Positions 11,310 through 23,190 of a stretch of 64,000 nucleotides of DNA are shown here, one piece after another. This DNA comes from Strongylocentrotus purpuratus. Taxonomy: Eukaryota > Echinodermata > Echinoidea > Camarodonta > Strongylocentrotidae. Under the pieces are notes generated by a model that saw only the letters and a list, made by a program, of their open reading frames with translations, was not told the DNA's origin and did not search any database. Position 1 is the first letter of the stretch, and each line of letters opens with the position of its first letter. The position numbers and the translations under genes were made by a program. The stretch is taken from positions 11,722,891 to 11,786,890 of the forward strand of contig NW_022145615.1 in NCBI RefSeq assembly GCF_000002235.5. Direction: 5' to 3'.

Positions 11310-11885
11310 AGTATTTGCTAATATTATAATACTTTTTTTTTTTTTTGCACTTTTTCAAATTTTCCGGGATCACCGCCCCTGCATGGTAGTACCAGGGAGT
11401 TGGGATTGCCTCGATCTACCTTAATCTACTGTATTAAAATGTGAAACTTCATTGAGAAGCAGTCATTGATGTTGGAGACGGCATCAACATCCAACAGGTG
11501 TTCCAAATCGTATCAGAATCTAGTTTCATACCCAGTCTGTGCCTACCATTAGCTCTTTATCTGCACCAAACACCCCAGTCTGTTTGAGAAATTTGATATG
11601 CACGCTTTACTTAATGAACTTTTATCATACTTTTTGTTGAAGAGATAGACTATTTTTTTTTAAATTTGCAATATAGGCTTATTTTGTGCGAATTATATTA
11701 TATTGAAATGTTACAAGATAATAAAACGAAATCTTATCGTCTGAAGCTCAGGCTAGACCTTAATAAAAAAAATCGTAGAGCGGCGTCCATACCAACGTCA
11801 ACATCATCGTGACATTGTTCGATATATTTTTAGCATTGTTTGAACTTTTAATAAGTTTAAGACTGACTCGGAAGTGCACAAGAAA

Positions 11886-11928
11886 ATGGCAGACGGAGCT
11901 GGTGATAAAAATGAAGAAAAGACCAAAG
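11886..11928 (+). CDS. LRRC61: LRRC61-like exon 1
   Basis: ATG in good context (AAAATGG) encodes MADGAGDKNEEKTK and ends in phase 1 before GTAAGT. It is short and non-conserved, as expected for this N-terminus. It is placed because it supplies a start in the right phase for exon 2. Confidence 0.8.
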
Positions 11929-13827
11929 GTAAGTTCAAATGAATGCCTAACAAATTGTATAACGGCAATCTCCGACTCCGCAGCAGCTCCTCCCACGACT
12001 GGCCCTGTCCTCTGTGACATGTCCCCGACCCCGCGGCTCCGGGAGTAGGCCGGGGCGGGCTCCGGTGTCCGTCGTCACGGTCGCCGTTGGCACTGGCATT
12101 GCGGTGCAACTTTTGTCAGGAATCCAGGATCAGTGAAATGAAATGCTCTACGTTCTACGTACCTGTACTCTACAGATCGAATTCCCCTTCCTTTCGTCCT
12201 CGTCGTTCCCCTCCTTCTTCTGTTTGCTTGACCATTCCAACGAGGAATTAAAGTAGAATAAACCTTTCTTTCTTTTTTCCTAGGATTTTTAAGAAAAAAA
12301 GACTTATTTTTGGGATAACAATTAAAAAGATATTATTACTTAGTCTCAGGTCTAGATCTATTATTAGCCCATTGTGCTTTGTGGTTGACTTTCAGGAGAG
12401 GTAATTTAAGTATGAGAAGAAGAAAAAAATGCCTTGTGGATCTTCAGTTGTAAAGTTACAGTGACACATAGATCTAGGTCTAGTCTAGTCTACTGTCTAG
12501 ATCAATGTTATGGATAATTTAGACGAGGTGTATTGTACCAGGCCTAGATCTACATGTAGTCTAATTTGGTTCGGTTTCTTTTTCGGGTGTGTTTGTTTGT
12601 TAACACAGCTAAGATGCGATTTCAAATTCTATCTTTTATCTCACACAGACCTCTTGACCCGAGTCACATGATTACCAACTTCATTGATATGTTGCTGAGA
12701 ATTGTGTTCTCTTCCTATCTTAGTAGCACTGTCATTTTTGTAAAAAGAAATCATGATGACAGTGAGTTTTTAGATACTGATAATAATAATCATAAAGAAT
12801 ACTTACTAAATACTTGGGTAGTTAAGTTAGCATAACGAAATGACGTGATACAAAAAGATGCATCCGAAACGCAAAATGAGAAATGGTTGGTGATGTTTGT
12901 GAATTTAAAAGTTCTTTTTTTGACATACGGTATCTGAATGAAAGTTTAGGTAAACATTAAGCCTAATCGAGATAGTTTATGTATGTACCAGCTCTAAATC
13001 CTAACGATGTGCTTCTACATGTACCTCTCGGTCATAACAAGAATTTCCAACAATTATGCATTTTGCGTTTGGGAAGTATCTTTCGTGCTGCTACATTTCG
13101 CTGAGCTAACTGATGCATTTTTTACATTTTTGTATCCTTGGGCAGATAACTCTTTACATGGAACCTGTATCACACCGCAACTCTTGAAGATACAGAGTGG
13201 AGAGTTCGAGATGGATAGTATCTTTAGCCTCAACCTCAGACACCAAGGTAACCAATAATCAAAGATCATAACAGACGGGAGGCAGCAACTAAGTCCGGGA
13301 ACTTTTTACTTACACCATGTTAATAGCATTGCACCGTGCACCTGGCTCTCGTAAGCACACACACACACACACTCATCAGTGTGCAAGAATCTTCAACTGT
13401 GAAGGAGCTGGACTTAACCCAAAGAAGAAGAAGAAGAAGACTTCACCAGATGATTTAATAGAGTCTGATGTATGTTCAAATTAAGGCTGTGCACAACAGT
13501 GTAATGAGGTACCCGAGTACACTCCCAGGCTCACAAGCGAATAGTTCAAATTATGCTGAAAAGGGGGGTGCTGAAAAGGCTCATATAACAAAAGAAACTT
13601 TACACACCGGACTTATGCTGAAAAGAGGGGGGGGGGGGTGCTGGGTACATGCATATGCGTATCCTAAATAACACTGAGTGGGGGGTGCCGGGAGATAATG
13701 TTAATATCTTCTCAAAACTTTATTTAATAATTTCTATGACTAATTAGATTGATCAATAAACTTCTGCAAAGATATATGAACTTCTCTTTCTCTCTATATT
13801 TATTTCTCTGTCTCTCCTCTCTGTTTC

Positions 13828-13883
<56 letters not shown>

Positions 13884-13891
13884 TGCCCCCT

Positions 13892-13923
<32 letters not shown>

Positions 13924-16900
13924 CATACTTTATACTTCGTCAGATATTGATGATCTTGGACCTATTGGATCTTGTTCTTGCCTTCAGCGATTGGACATCA
14001 GTAGGAACGACCTGACAAGTTTGAAGGCCCTCTCCCCTCTCAAGCAGCTCGTCTTCCTGAACGTAGCTGCTAACAGAATATCAAGTCTTGGTAAGTGTGT
14101 GTTTCAGGTGCGCACATTTAATTTAACCCCTTTCCTGAAAGGGAAATCCAGCCCAAGGAATTTAATTTTCAACAACTATAATGGGACTGAGAAAAGTTTA
14201 ATTTTCTTTCTCAGGAACAGGTATATTCACTGTTACGTGGTGCCAATTTAACAATGATTCAATGCTCTGTACTTGTTATTCAACGTTGCTCTCATTTATG
14301 ATAATTGATTAAAAACTTGGTGGCCCAGAAGGAGTCAAATTCCATGGCCTTGCATGAATTTATGTGCTTATGAAACAATTTTTTTTTAAATTAAACGTTA
14401 CTTTACAACATTACATGATTTGATGCATTTTATGAGGTGCTGCATTTTTGTTTCTTGTTAATACAGTTGAGTGTTTTTGTGTCAACATTGTACATAGACT
14501 TCCTATAGTTACTATTGTTATTGTTCTTATCTTTATTGGATATTTACAGAGCCTTTGACGGAGCTGGAGAGTTTAAGAAGTCTGAATGCTGCTGGGAACC
14601 TGATTGCAAGGTATCTGGGATTTCATATTCTTTACGACAGGACACTTATTTCCATCAGCTAGTGAGCCAAGCATTTTATTGTAGAAGGCATCATGCGATA
14701 GTTTTCTTCTCTTTCTTCCTGGAATCTGTATGACATTTCTGGAAATGAAAATATTTTATCAGAGAAAATACAGATATGGTTTATATCAAATTCAATTTAA
14801 ATTTATCAAGGGAATATATTATTACCATGTGATTAAATTAATGAAAGCCTCCACTTTTGCTCTTTCTTTGGTTACCTAAATATGTTCTATCTGAATTTGA
14901 TTACGATGCACCATGAACAATCAAAGATCATCCAGTTTTGGTACATTATGATTAAGCCAGATAAAGCCAGATTAAGCCATGTAAATGGGAATTTATATCA
15001 GCATTTTTTGCAAAGATTTATATCATATGTGACGTCCAGGGCCCAAACAATGATTGCATTAGTAAGTTTGTCAGTCTATTTATCACCTCACTGCTCTTGC
15101 TACATCAATTATACAGATTGCGAGATCTTAAAGACCCAACTTTGATCAGAGTATGTCACAAATGACTTCGATCAACATCAACGCATAAACAAAGTATTGT
15201 TCTTTCCAATAGCCTTTAATGTGAGGAATTCAATTTTATTAGTTTTCATTTCTTTTTAATTTATTGGTTCAACCATTTGTTTAAAAACAACATTCAGAAA
15301 TACAAACAATGTTCAGAGGACATACAAAACATGTTGGATTAACCGCTATTCTGTTTAATTTCTTTGCAGTTTTGAATCCATCTATGCCCTCGCAAATCTC
15401 CAAAACCTGGAAGACATGCGATTCCAGGATCCCTTGCAAGACTGGACCAATCCAATATGTAATGGCGCCACCTACAGGTCTACGATAATGTCTCACTTCT
15501 GCCACTTGAAAGTGCTTGACGGAGAGAGGTTGTGTGGGAAGGGAAGCGAGGTGTTTACGACTCTTCGTCAGCTTGACAGAGAAATAGCAAGTAAGATTAC
15601 CTCCACCTTTTCATTTGTGTTTTGCTCATGTTTTGCTTTGTTTAAAGGTAAAGACCAGTATTGGAAACACCCCAATTTCAAAAAATGAAATGGAAGCTCT
15701 CATTACCAATCATGTGAAAGAATATGTTTTGACTTATACATGATGATAAAAAATTTGCCGGGAAACCGCCTACTAATTCATATATTTGGTAAATTTGTTT
15801 CTCTCATGGTCTGTGAGAGATATAGGGTAGTCCCATATACATCTTTCTGTGTATAGTGCTTGTAACTTTACGAAGAATGGGCCCAATTTCTTATCATTTT
15901 GATGATTCCAGAACCTTGCAGATGCTAGATGCTAGATGATTAACCTTTTCTGATCGATTCCACAACGTTTCTTTCACAATGCAATCGCGTGACCATAACT
16001 GGTCTTTACCTTTAATTTTCTCTCTATTTTTTCTTTTTATTCATTTCATACCGGTATCTCATATTTCATTTTTTTTTTCATTCTGTTTTGTTTGTTGGTA
16101 TGTATACAGGCCTGATATTTATTTATATATATTCTCTCGATTCAAAAATTTAAAAAAAACCTGATTTCTTTTTTTGCCCAATTCTTTTTTTCTTCTTCCT
16201 AATTTTACCCCTATTTTTGTCCCTATTTTCTTACTCAAAACAGGTGAATGTTGTTAGATGCCAGGTTTTTTTTCCCTAATTTTTTTGTTACTCAAGGGGG
16301 GAGGATGGTTGAAGAAAAAGAGAAAAACCTTCTTTTTTAGTTAGTGCTCACTATCACCCCTGTGTATAGTAAACTTAGTTTTAATATTTCTCCTTGAATG
16401 AAGGCAGTTTCAACTGTATACCGGTACTATGATTCGTCATTCCCCTCCTAACATTTTTTAGGGGAGGCATGATGGTCCAGTTGATAAAGTGTCTGCCTGT
16501 CGAATCAAAGATAGTGGGTTCGAATGCAACCCAGGCAGGTGACAGAAGCCTGCATTGTGTATTAACGTGCTCCTCCCCTGTTTCATAGACGCAGACTATG
16601 TTACAGTGAAAAACACTCTGTCTTTCAGATAGGACGTTAAATGGAGTCCTCTGTGTAGAGGAGAGTCACCACCTTCGTACGTTATGAACCCACTGCACTA
16701 TTGTATATGAGTGTGGGGAACCCTGGTGTAGTGGTCCACCTGCACATTCCCAATCAGCAATACCAGTAGGAGAGACCAGAGGGTTACAGTGATTTGCCTT
16801 TTTCCTCTCAGGCACAGGTGTCGCCAAGTACTTAATAATAAAAAGGTGTACATATTTGCTTCTATCCAAGTATCCTTGTATCATGGAGATTTTATGCCTC

Positions 16901-18772
16901 CGCCACCGAAGGTGGTGCCGGAGGCATCATGTTTTCGGGTTGTCCGTCCGTACGTCCGTACGTCCGTCCGTACGTCCGTCCGTACGTCCGTCCGTCCGTC
17001 CCGTTTGACCGTTATCACAATATCTCAAGAACCATTTAAGATCTAAACTTAAGACTCGGGAATAGTATTTATCACCATAGGAAGACGATCTGATTAGATT
17101 TTGGAGTACGTAGGTCAAAGGTCACAGGTCACAGAGGTCAACTTATGAAATTCCTTGTATTGAGTTTGTTAGCGCGATATCTCAAGAACCATTTGAGATT
17201 TAAACTTCAAACTTAAGGATAGTATGTATCACCATAGGAAGACGATCTGATTAGATTTTGGAGCACGTATGTCAAAGGTCAAGGGTCACAGAGGTCAACT
17301 TATGAAATTCCATACATTGAGATTGTTATCATGATATCTCAAGAACCACTGGAGATTTAAACTTCAAACTTAGTGATAGTGTGTATCACTATAGGAAAAC
17401 AATCTGATTACATTTTGGAGCACGTAGGTCAAAGGTCAAGGGTCATAGAGGTCAACTTATGAAATTCCATACATTGAGATTGTTATCATGATATCTCAAG
17501 AACCACTGGAGATGTAAAAACTTCAAACTTAAGGATAGTATGTATCACCATAGGAAGACGATCTGAGTAGATTTTGAAGCACGTAGGTCAAAGGTCAAGG
17601 GTCACAGAGGTCAACTTATGAAATTCCATACATTGAGATTGTTATCATAATATCTCAAGAACCACTGGAGATTTAAACTTCAAACTTAACGATAGTGTGT
17701 ATCACCATAGGAAGACAATCTGATTAGATTTTGGAGCACGTAGGTCAAAGGTCAAGGGTCACAGTGGTCAACTTATGAAATTCCATACATTGAGATCGTT
17801 ATCGCGATATCTCAAGAACCACTGGAGAATTTTCACTTCAAACTTAATGATAGTATGTATCACCATATCATAATATCTCAAGAACCACTGGAGATTTAAA
17901 CTTCAAACTTAATGATAGTGTGTATCACCATAGGAAGACAATCTGATCAGATTTTGGAGCACGTAGGTCAAAGGTCAAGGGTCACAGAGGTCAACTTATG
18001 AAATTCCATACATTGAGATTGTTATCATGATATCTCAAGAACCACTGGAGATTTAAACTCCAAACTTGTTTAAATTGCTCTATGGCGGAGGCATCATTTT
18101 CGACTGCGCGCAGTCAAAATTCCATCTAGTTTTTCTTCATTTTTGACAGAGTCCAATGACCGTTCAGGAGATCATGTGACTCAGAAATCATCAGGGTCTT
18201 GGGTGGACAAAGGATTCTGGGATACAGGCACAGTGCAGAAGAAAGAGATGGATGACACAGAAAAACAGATCAGAGGTCAGTGAAGAAAAGATTCTGAAAA
18301 TAATAATAATAATAATGATAATAATAATAGTGGTGTCTTGTTTAGCGCTCGTGTCTGCACATTGGCGCTCCATTATCATTACCCTGGCTTTAGCACAGCT
18401 GCCATTATAGCCCCCAAGCATTTCAAGAAACTAAACTTGCCAGGTAGGCCTACCAATTTTCCTTACCTGGGTGAAGTGTGGCAAATGCAAATTAATAACT
18501 TGCCAAATACTCTTACACTTCTCCTGATCTGTAAATTTTGAGATGGTTCATAGATGGAAGTGTATAAAACAACTGGGCCCAGTCTAAACAAATTATAGTT
18601 TTCATCACAGCGCAGTAGAGAGTATCTTGGAATAGCTTGAATAAATTGATTGAATTATTATTATTATCATCTAATAGGTTATTTTTGGTGTGTGTTCTTT
18701 ATTTTTCCAGAAATGCTTCTGGACTGCAGAACGCTCAGCAATGCAGCACTTCATAAAATACAGCAGACGTGA
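11886..18772 (+). CDS. LRRC61: LRRC61-like leucine-rich repeat protein, complete gene
   Basis: Seven exons join in frame to 253 residues: 11886-11928, 13146-13247, 13944-14090, 14550-14610, 15370-15590, 18150-18275 and 18711-18772. The product opens with ITPQLLKIQSGEFEMDSI, followed by leucine-rich repeats (LQRLDISRNDL, LVFLNVAANRI, LRSLNAAGNLI). An LRR cap follows (MRFQDPL, NPICNGATYR, LKVLDGERL-GKGSE), then a tail with SWVDKGFWDTG and LLDCRTLSNAAL. Order, motifs and length match vertebrate LRRC61 (about 259 residues). The molecular role of that family is poorly known; protein binding through the LRR surface is the reasonable inference. No signal peptide or membrane segment is seen, so it is probably cytosolic. 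Confidence 0.92.
11960..12110. promoter_or_regulatory. GC-rich block in LRRC61-like intron 1
   Basis: About 150 bases rich in CpG (CCCCGCGGCTCCGGG, GGCCGGGGCGGGCTCCGG, CGTCGTCACGGTCGCC) stand out from AT-rich surroundings directly after exon 1. It contains a GC box (GGGCGG-like). It may be part of the gene's promoter or a bidirectional start region. An open frame on the minus strand here resembles no known protein. Confidence 0.4.
13146..13247 (+). CDS. LRRC61: LRRC61-like exon 2
   Basis: Thirty-four codons in phase 1-1, acceptor GGGCAG and donor GTAACC. It encodes the conserved opening CITPQLLKIQSGEF and the first leucine-rich strand IFSLNLRHQ. Confidence 0.92.
13786..13925 (+). repeat. (CT)n microsatellite next to LRRC61-like exon 3
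   Basis: CT-rich tract ending 18 bases before the exon 3 acceptor, so it probably lengthens the polypyrimidine tract of that splice site. Confidence 0.9.
13944..14090 (+). CDS. LRRC61: LRRC61-like exon 3: leucine-rich repeats
   Basis: Forty-nine codons in phase 1-1 with a GTAAGT donor. It encodes LGPIGSCSCLQRLDISRNDL and LVFLNVAANRISSL, two LRR units with the LxxLxxSxN pattern. Confidence 0.95.
14550..14610 (+). CDS. LRRC61: LRRC61-like exon 4: leucine-rich repeat
   Basis: A 61-base exon, acceptor TTTACAG and donor GTATCT, phase 1 to 2. It encodes EPLTELESLRSLNAAGNLIA, matching the SLNAAGNL unit of LRRC61. The reading frame also runs on past the donor for about 40 codons; that extension is intronic. 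Confidence 0.92.
15370..15590 (+). CDS. LRRC61: LRRC61-like exon 5: LRR cap
   Basis: 221 bases, phase 2 to 1, acceptor TTTGCAG and donor GTAAGA. It encodes LANLQNLEDMRFQDPL, NPICNGATYRSTIM and LKVLDGERLCGKGSEVF, the conserved C-terminal cap of the LRR domain. Confidence 0.95.
15642..16015 (+). mobile_element. TTAA-bounded MITE (AAAGACCAGT family)
   Basis: Inverted ends TTAAAGGTAAAGACCAGT and ACTGGTCTTTACCTTTAA enclose 374 bases in LRRC61-like intron 5. Related copies lie at 26030-26420 and 26562-27597, with a worn tail near 2630. The TTAA at each end fits piggyBac-type target duplication. Confidence 0.88.
16462..16850 (+). mobile_element. tRNA-derived SINE, second type
   Basis: The head GGCATGATGGTCCAGTTGAT with B-box-like GGGTTCGAATGC is followed by a long unrelated body ending near CTTAATAATAAAAAGG. 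It is a different family from 4707-4975. Confidence 0.65.
16880..18129 (+). mobile_element. Helitron/pearl-like element with a 157-bp tandem core
   Basis: Perfect 12-base subterminal inverted repeats ATGCCTCCGCCA (16894-16905) and TGGCGGAGGCAT (18083-18094) bracket a (CCGT)n microsatellite (16940-17002) and a tandem array. The right end has the palindrome GACTGCGCGCAGTC (18102-18115), ten bases, then CTAG and a T, the arrangement of a Helitron 3' terminus. From family knowledge, pearl/CvA and sea-urchin Tsp elements, grouped with Helitron/Helentron relatives, have this plan of microsatellite plus a roughly 160-base tandem core. The 5' end is placed only approximately. Confidence 0.8.
17003..18082 (+). 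repeat. 157-bp tandem repeat array with AGGTCA half-sites
   Basis: The landmark ATATCTCAAGAACC recurs at about 17020, 17177, 17334, 17491, 17650, 17807, 17873 and 18030, a period of 157 apart from one shortened 66-base unit. Most full units carry AGGTCA-A-AGGTCA (a perfect DR1) followed by GGGTCA and another AGGTCA. Confidence 0.95.
18150..18275 (+). CDS. LRRC61: LRRC61-like exon 6
   Basis: Forty-two codons in phase 1-1, acceptor TTTTTGACAG and donor GTCAGT. It encodes SGSWVDKGFWDTG and an acidic-basic stretch. The upstream Helitron-like element ends only 20 bases before the exon, so the branch point probably lies in or next to transposon sequence. Confidence 0.88.
18328..18530 (+). repeat. 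Dispersed SINE-like repeat R1, copy 1
   Basis: Shares TTACCCTGGCTTTAGCA, GGCTGCCATTA, AGCATTTCAAG and CTGGGTGAAGTGTGGCAAATG with copies at 50287-50445 and 61985-62130, and in reverse at 19085-19190. It looks like a SINE body without its tRNA head. Confidence 0.7.
18711..18772 (+). CDS. LRRC61: LRRC61-like exon 7 with stop
   Basis: After acceptor TTTTTCCAG it encodes EMLLDCRTLSNAALHKIQQT and ends at TGA 18770-18772. The LxxCRxLxxxAL pattern matches the C-terminus of LRRC61. A candidate AATAAA lies at 19395-19400. Confidence 0.88.
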
Positions 18773-20026
18773 CAGGACATAATGAGAGTTTGGGCTTGCA
18801 GAAACACTATGGGACCCGCTCCCGAGTCCTGATATCTGATCTAATACTCTCAACACTTATGAGAGAAAAATGGCTGGATAGTGTTGGCGAATTCAGAAAT
18901 TATTACAGTTCTTCCTTTCCAAATATTTTGAAGTGGTTCATTCTTCATAGATGGGGGTGTACCAAACAATTGGGCCCAGTCTTAACAAATGATAGTGATG
19001 TAGGCTAAACTTCATTCGAGTTTGAAAGGGAACATCAGCAGAGGAGAGATGCTGGAAGATGTTGGCTGATTAGATACTCTCAACTCCGCTGCGGCACCAA
19101 TGTCCTTTGGCAAGGCACGAATCTACATTTGCCACTCTCCACCCAGGTGAAGTAAATGGGTACCCGGTAGGAGCACCTCATCATGGCAGCTCAGCTACAG
19201 CCGGGATTAATAATGTGATACTTTGTATTAAGCGCAATTGAGTACAAAATTTCTTATAAAGTGCGTGCTATATAAATGGGACTGTTATTATTTCATTTTT
19301 TATATAACATTAAGAAATGTTCTTTTTTCATGAAAAGTAAAAAATTACCTGTTTTTTTAGCTTTCGCTTTCTTGCTTGTAGTGTGCACAGTCATAATAAA
19401 CTGATATGAGGGATTTAACATTACATTTACCACATCAGGGTATTGCATGGGTCGACACTACCGGCATGGGCTCAAAGATTCGTTCATTATTAGTGAGTTC
19501 ACAGTAAAGGTCACATTTTTTACTGGCTCACAAAGAATCTAGCTAGCTGTGCCTCGCTCGCAAACAATTAGACTTTGATTATTTATAGCTTTGCCTTACT
19601 ATTTATAAATGCAACAAATAGAACTGAATAAATACTGAGATTCGAACCCACAACTACAACATTATATTACGTTGGGTTGATGAAATGTGGGTTTGCATGC
19701 TTATTATAATCCGATCACTAACCCTAATGGTTTATATGTGCACATGTGCAGGGTTAGCTTGTAAGCTAGTATTAATCAAAGAATCTTGAACCCCATATAG
19801 TGTTGACCTAATGAGTAACAGCGCCAGCTATGACAAATGTCTGACAAAGCTTGTAGCACAACAAGCAAATGCTCACCAAAGCTGGATAATATTTCACTAA
19901 CTGTGGAAAAAAGAAAGATGTATCAAGTTCTGAGGGGTAGAGAGATCTTTGATAGAACTATATGCCATCTTCACATAGAGGGCAGCATTGATGAGGTGTT
20001 GTGGTAAGTGTTCATTCACTCGACTG

Positions 20027-20495
20027 TTAAAGGTAATACAAAGTTTTGGGAAATTTTGAAACTTGGGTGGATAGGGATTCTTTACAATTTTGATATATTT
20101 GAATGCCCCTGTGTATTATATGTATGTATGTATGGATGTATTGTAAGCACTAGAAAATTTAGCCCCTAAAACACTTCTGCTATTTTAAATAGCGTCTACG
20201 GCCGTACAGTGGTAGCTGCAACCATGAAAATCTCAAAATATGAAGTTGTGATATATAATTTCCAAACTAATAGCTAATTGGTCGATTTTAGTGAAGAAAC
20301 ATTGTTGTATAGCTTAATTAATATCTTGACCTTGAGAGGGAGCTATGCAACATTATTATTTATAATTTCGATCATAACTTTAGACTCAGTTTAAACCGCG
20401 ACAACAATCACTGAATATTATAGGATCAGATATTTCTGATATCTTCATATGAACCAATTTCATGACCCCATACCAAAACTTTGTATTACCTTTAA
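20027..20495 (+). mobile_element. TTAA-bounded MITE (GGTAATACAAAG family), copy 1
   Basis: Ends TTAAAGGTAATACAAAG and CTTTGTATTACCTTTAA are perfect complements with TTAA at both borders. A second complete copy, in the opposite orientation, is at 41432-41931, and a partial one at 48890-49254. Confidence 0.92.
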
Positions 20496-22559
20496 TGCAA
20501 GAGTTTAAATTGATATAGCTGGTAGGGTCATGGGAATTGCAGGGCCCTTGGGAAGAACAGCACTGATGCTGTAGAGGTTACCCTAGGATATATAAAAAGA
20601 GTACTATTATTAGTAGAAGTATTTTTATTATAAACCAGATTATTGTTTTTGTTATTATTATTAGAATTATTACTATTATTATTATTGTTATTATTATAAT
20701 GGTTATAATTTTTTATTTTTTTTAAATTATTATTATAATAATTTATTATGATTATTATTATCATAAGCATCCAAGCAGAAGGGGCAGTGCATTACCAGAG
20801 TACCAAGATGGTCTGAGATTATGTCTTCAGATGTATAGGTTATATGATTTATATTCATAGAAGAAGTTTTATATAAAGATGATTCATTGATTATATTGAA
20901 AGTAAATGTATTGATTCCTGAGAGCCTTGAAGATTTTAAATTAGATGATACTGAAATGTTTTTATTTTTGATATCCTGTCAATTAATTTTTATGAACAGA
21001 TGATATTAGTATTGAATTCATGATAGTGTACAGAAGTTCTTTATGTATTTCATGATTTTAAGGGGGGAAATGAAAGTACATTGATGTAACATTCTCTAGA
21101 CTTTGTGTCATTAATCATTGTAATGGCTAGAATGAAAGGGCCTGCTCTATAGTTATTAAGTGAGTATGTCTGAAGGAACAGAAATTTAATGATGAATTGT
21201 AATTTGAGCTGTTTTTAACCAATTTTGTAGTCCTATAAAACAGTTTTGTACACAAGTCATGTAACAAAATTGAAAATACCATAGGTCAAAGTGCCAGTTA
21301 TGAAAACAACACGCTAGAGATTCAGTTTCTTTCCATTTTTGCTGTGTGTGTGTGTGTTTGAATGCAGTATGATGCATTATTAGTTTGTTTTAGTTGTCAT
21401 AGAGGGTTTGTTGTCAGAGTTTTGGTAGTCTAGGGGAGACTTTTCCTAGAATTAAAGAAATTAAGTTTATTTTAGTATTATTTTTTTAATTTGTTTTCCA
21501 AATTGGCATTGATTTAGGAGACCTACACACGAATTGCAACTTCAAATCAATCAATCAATCAGTCAGTCAGTCAATCAGTCGTTTCTATTTATATGTTCAC
21601 AATACTTTCTATGTTAATTCATATGCATTCAGGGTTTTGATCTCTTAAAAATGGGATTCCATATAATAATACGCAGTTAGTACAGTAAAATATTAACTTG
21701 TGAAATACTTTGCCTTAAAATTGCCTTTTCTATGCTATGACAATCTGTTTGTTGCATTCTGTAATTTGTGTAAACTTGAGTTTTTTACACTTCCTTTTTC
21801 TGTCTGAAATCAAATGCATGTTAAAATAAATCAGTAATTATTTTCCACATGTATTTGTTTGTAATATCTTCTGCAGCTTATGTGTTTTGTTCTACTCATT
21901 ACCTCTTTCCAATTCTGTTTCTCTCTCTCTTTCTCTCTCTCTCTCCCATGCTCCAATTTCCCTCTTTCTTTATTCTTCCATTACAAAATGTCAATTTCTT
22001 TTCTTTGAAAATGTACTTTACTGAAGTTCCACATTTCTCTATAATTATGAAACATTTAATGATCTTGGAACAAACTAACTAACCCATTGCTAATTTAGCA
22101 TTGCTGTTGCTAATGCCAATGGCTATATGTGCATTTGGTGGTGTGGTAAGATTTTTCGGTTGACCCATCTAGAAAATATTTGGAATGTTATGATATGAAT
22201 GAAATCATTGACACATGCAAAATGTTAGCCAAAGGTTTAGACTGATAAAAATGAGACATAACAGACATGATACCAATATTTCACTTATTTGGTTAAGCCA
22301 TAATCATTTGTCAAGAAAGTTATTGGAAAAAAATAAATTCAAAGGCATAATAGAAAGAATATACCCAGTCGGATATCATAATTCCCTTTTATTTTTTTTG
22401 TGCATTTGTTGATAATTCTTGATCCTATAAGCAATGGCATATCGACCTTTTCAAATTCCAAAGCATTTCTTGAAGGATTTCCTGCAACTACACAAGGTTT
22501 CAATGCCAACTTAATGTTTTGATGAACCCCCCCCCCCCCCCAGTCCAGTCACACACTAT

Positions 22560-23190
22560 TTTGAATACCCCCAAAGTGCTCATATTTCGAATAAGCCAGG
22601 GCCCCTTCCCCTTTCTCATAAGTGACCCTCCCCCCCCCCCCATTAAGTACCCAAATTCAACTTAATCTGACAGGTTCCCTATCCCCCTTCACTTCGACAA
22701 GTGCCCCTTGACCTTTGTAATAAATTCCTTTCCCCTTCTTTTAAGTGCCTCTTTTCCTTTCTCAGAAGTGCCCTTGTTTCTATGTGCCAGTTTTCATTTT
22801 TAATAAGTGCCCCTTCCACTTTCTCATACATGCCGCCTTCTCACCTCTGATCAAGTGCCCCTATGTAAATCTGATCAGTGTCTCTTTCGCTTTGACAAGT
22901 GCCCTTTTTATGTAAGAAATTAATCTCTTCTTATAAATGCCCCTTTTTACCTCTAATAATTGCCTTAATTTTGATGTTTTACATGCCCCTACTCATTTTT
23001 GATAATGTCCCTTTGCACTTCTCATAAATACCTCTTTTCATCTATGATATGTGCGCCTTTCAAATATAAAAAAAAGTTCCCCTTATTACTTTACAAAAGT
23101 GTCACTTTTCCTTTCAAATAACATTTAGCCTTTTGATAAGTGCCGTTTTTTAAAACTATATTTCGCATTGTCGCTAACAAAGTATGCCCT
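22560..23190 (+). repeat. Degenerate short-period tandem array (AAGTGCCCCTTTT)
   Basis: About twenty worn copies of a unit near 30 bases, built on CTTCTGATAAGTGCCCCTTTT, run through the block. The spacing is irregular and many copies are mutated. Confidence 0.75.

Noticed and set aside
11804..12109. 101-codon minus-strand frame over the GC-rich block
   Set aside because: No recognisable domain and no clear splice sites; the composition alone explains the open frame.
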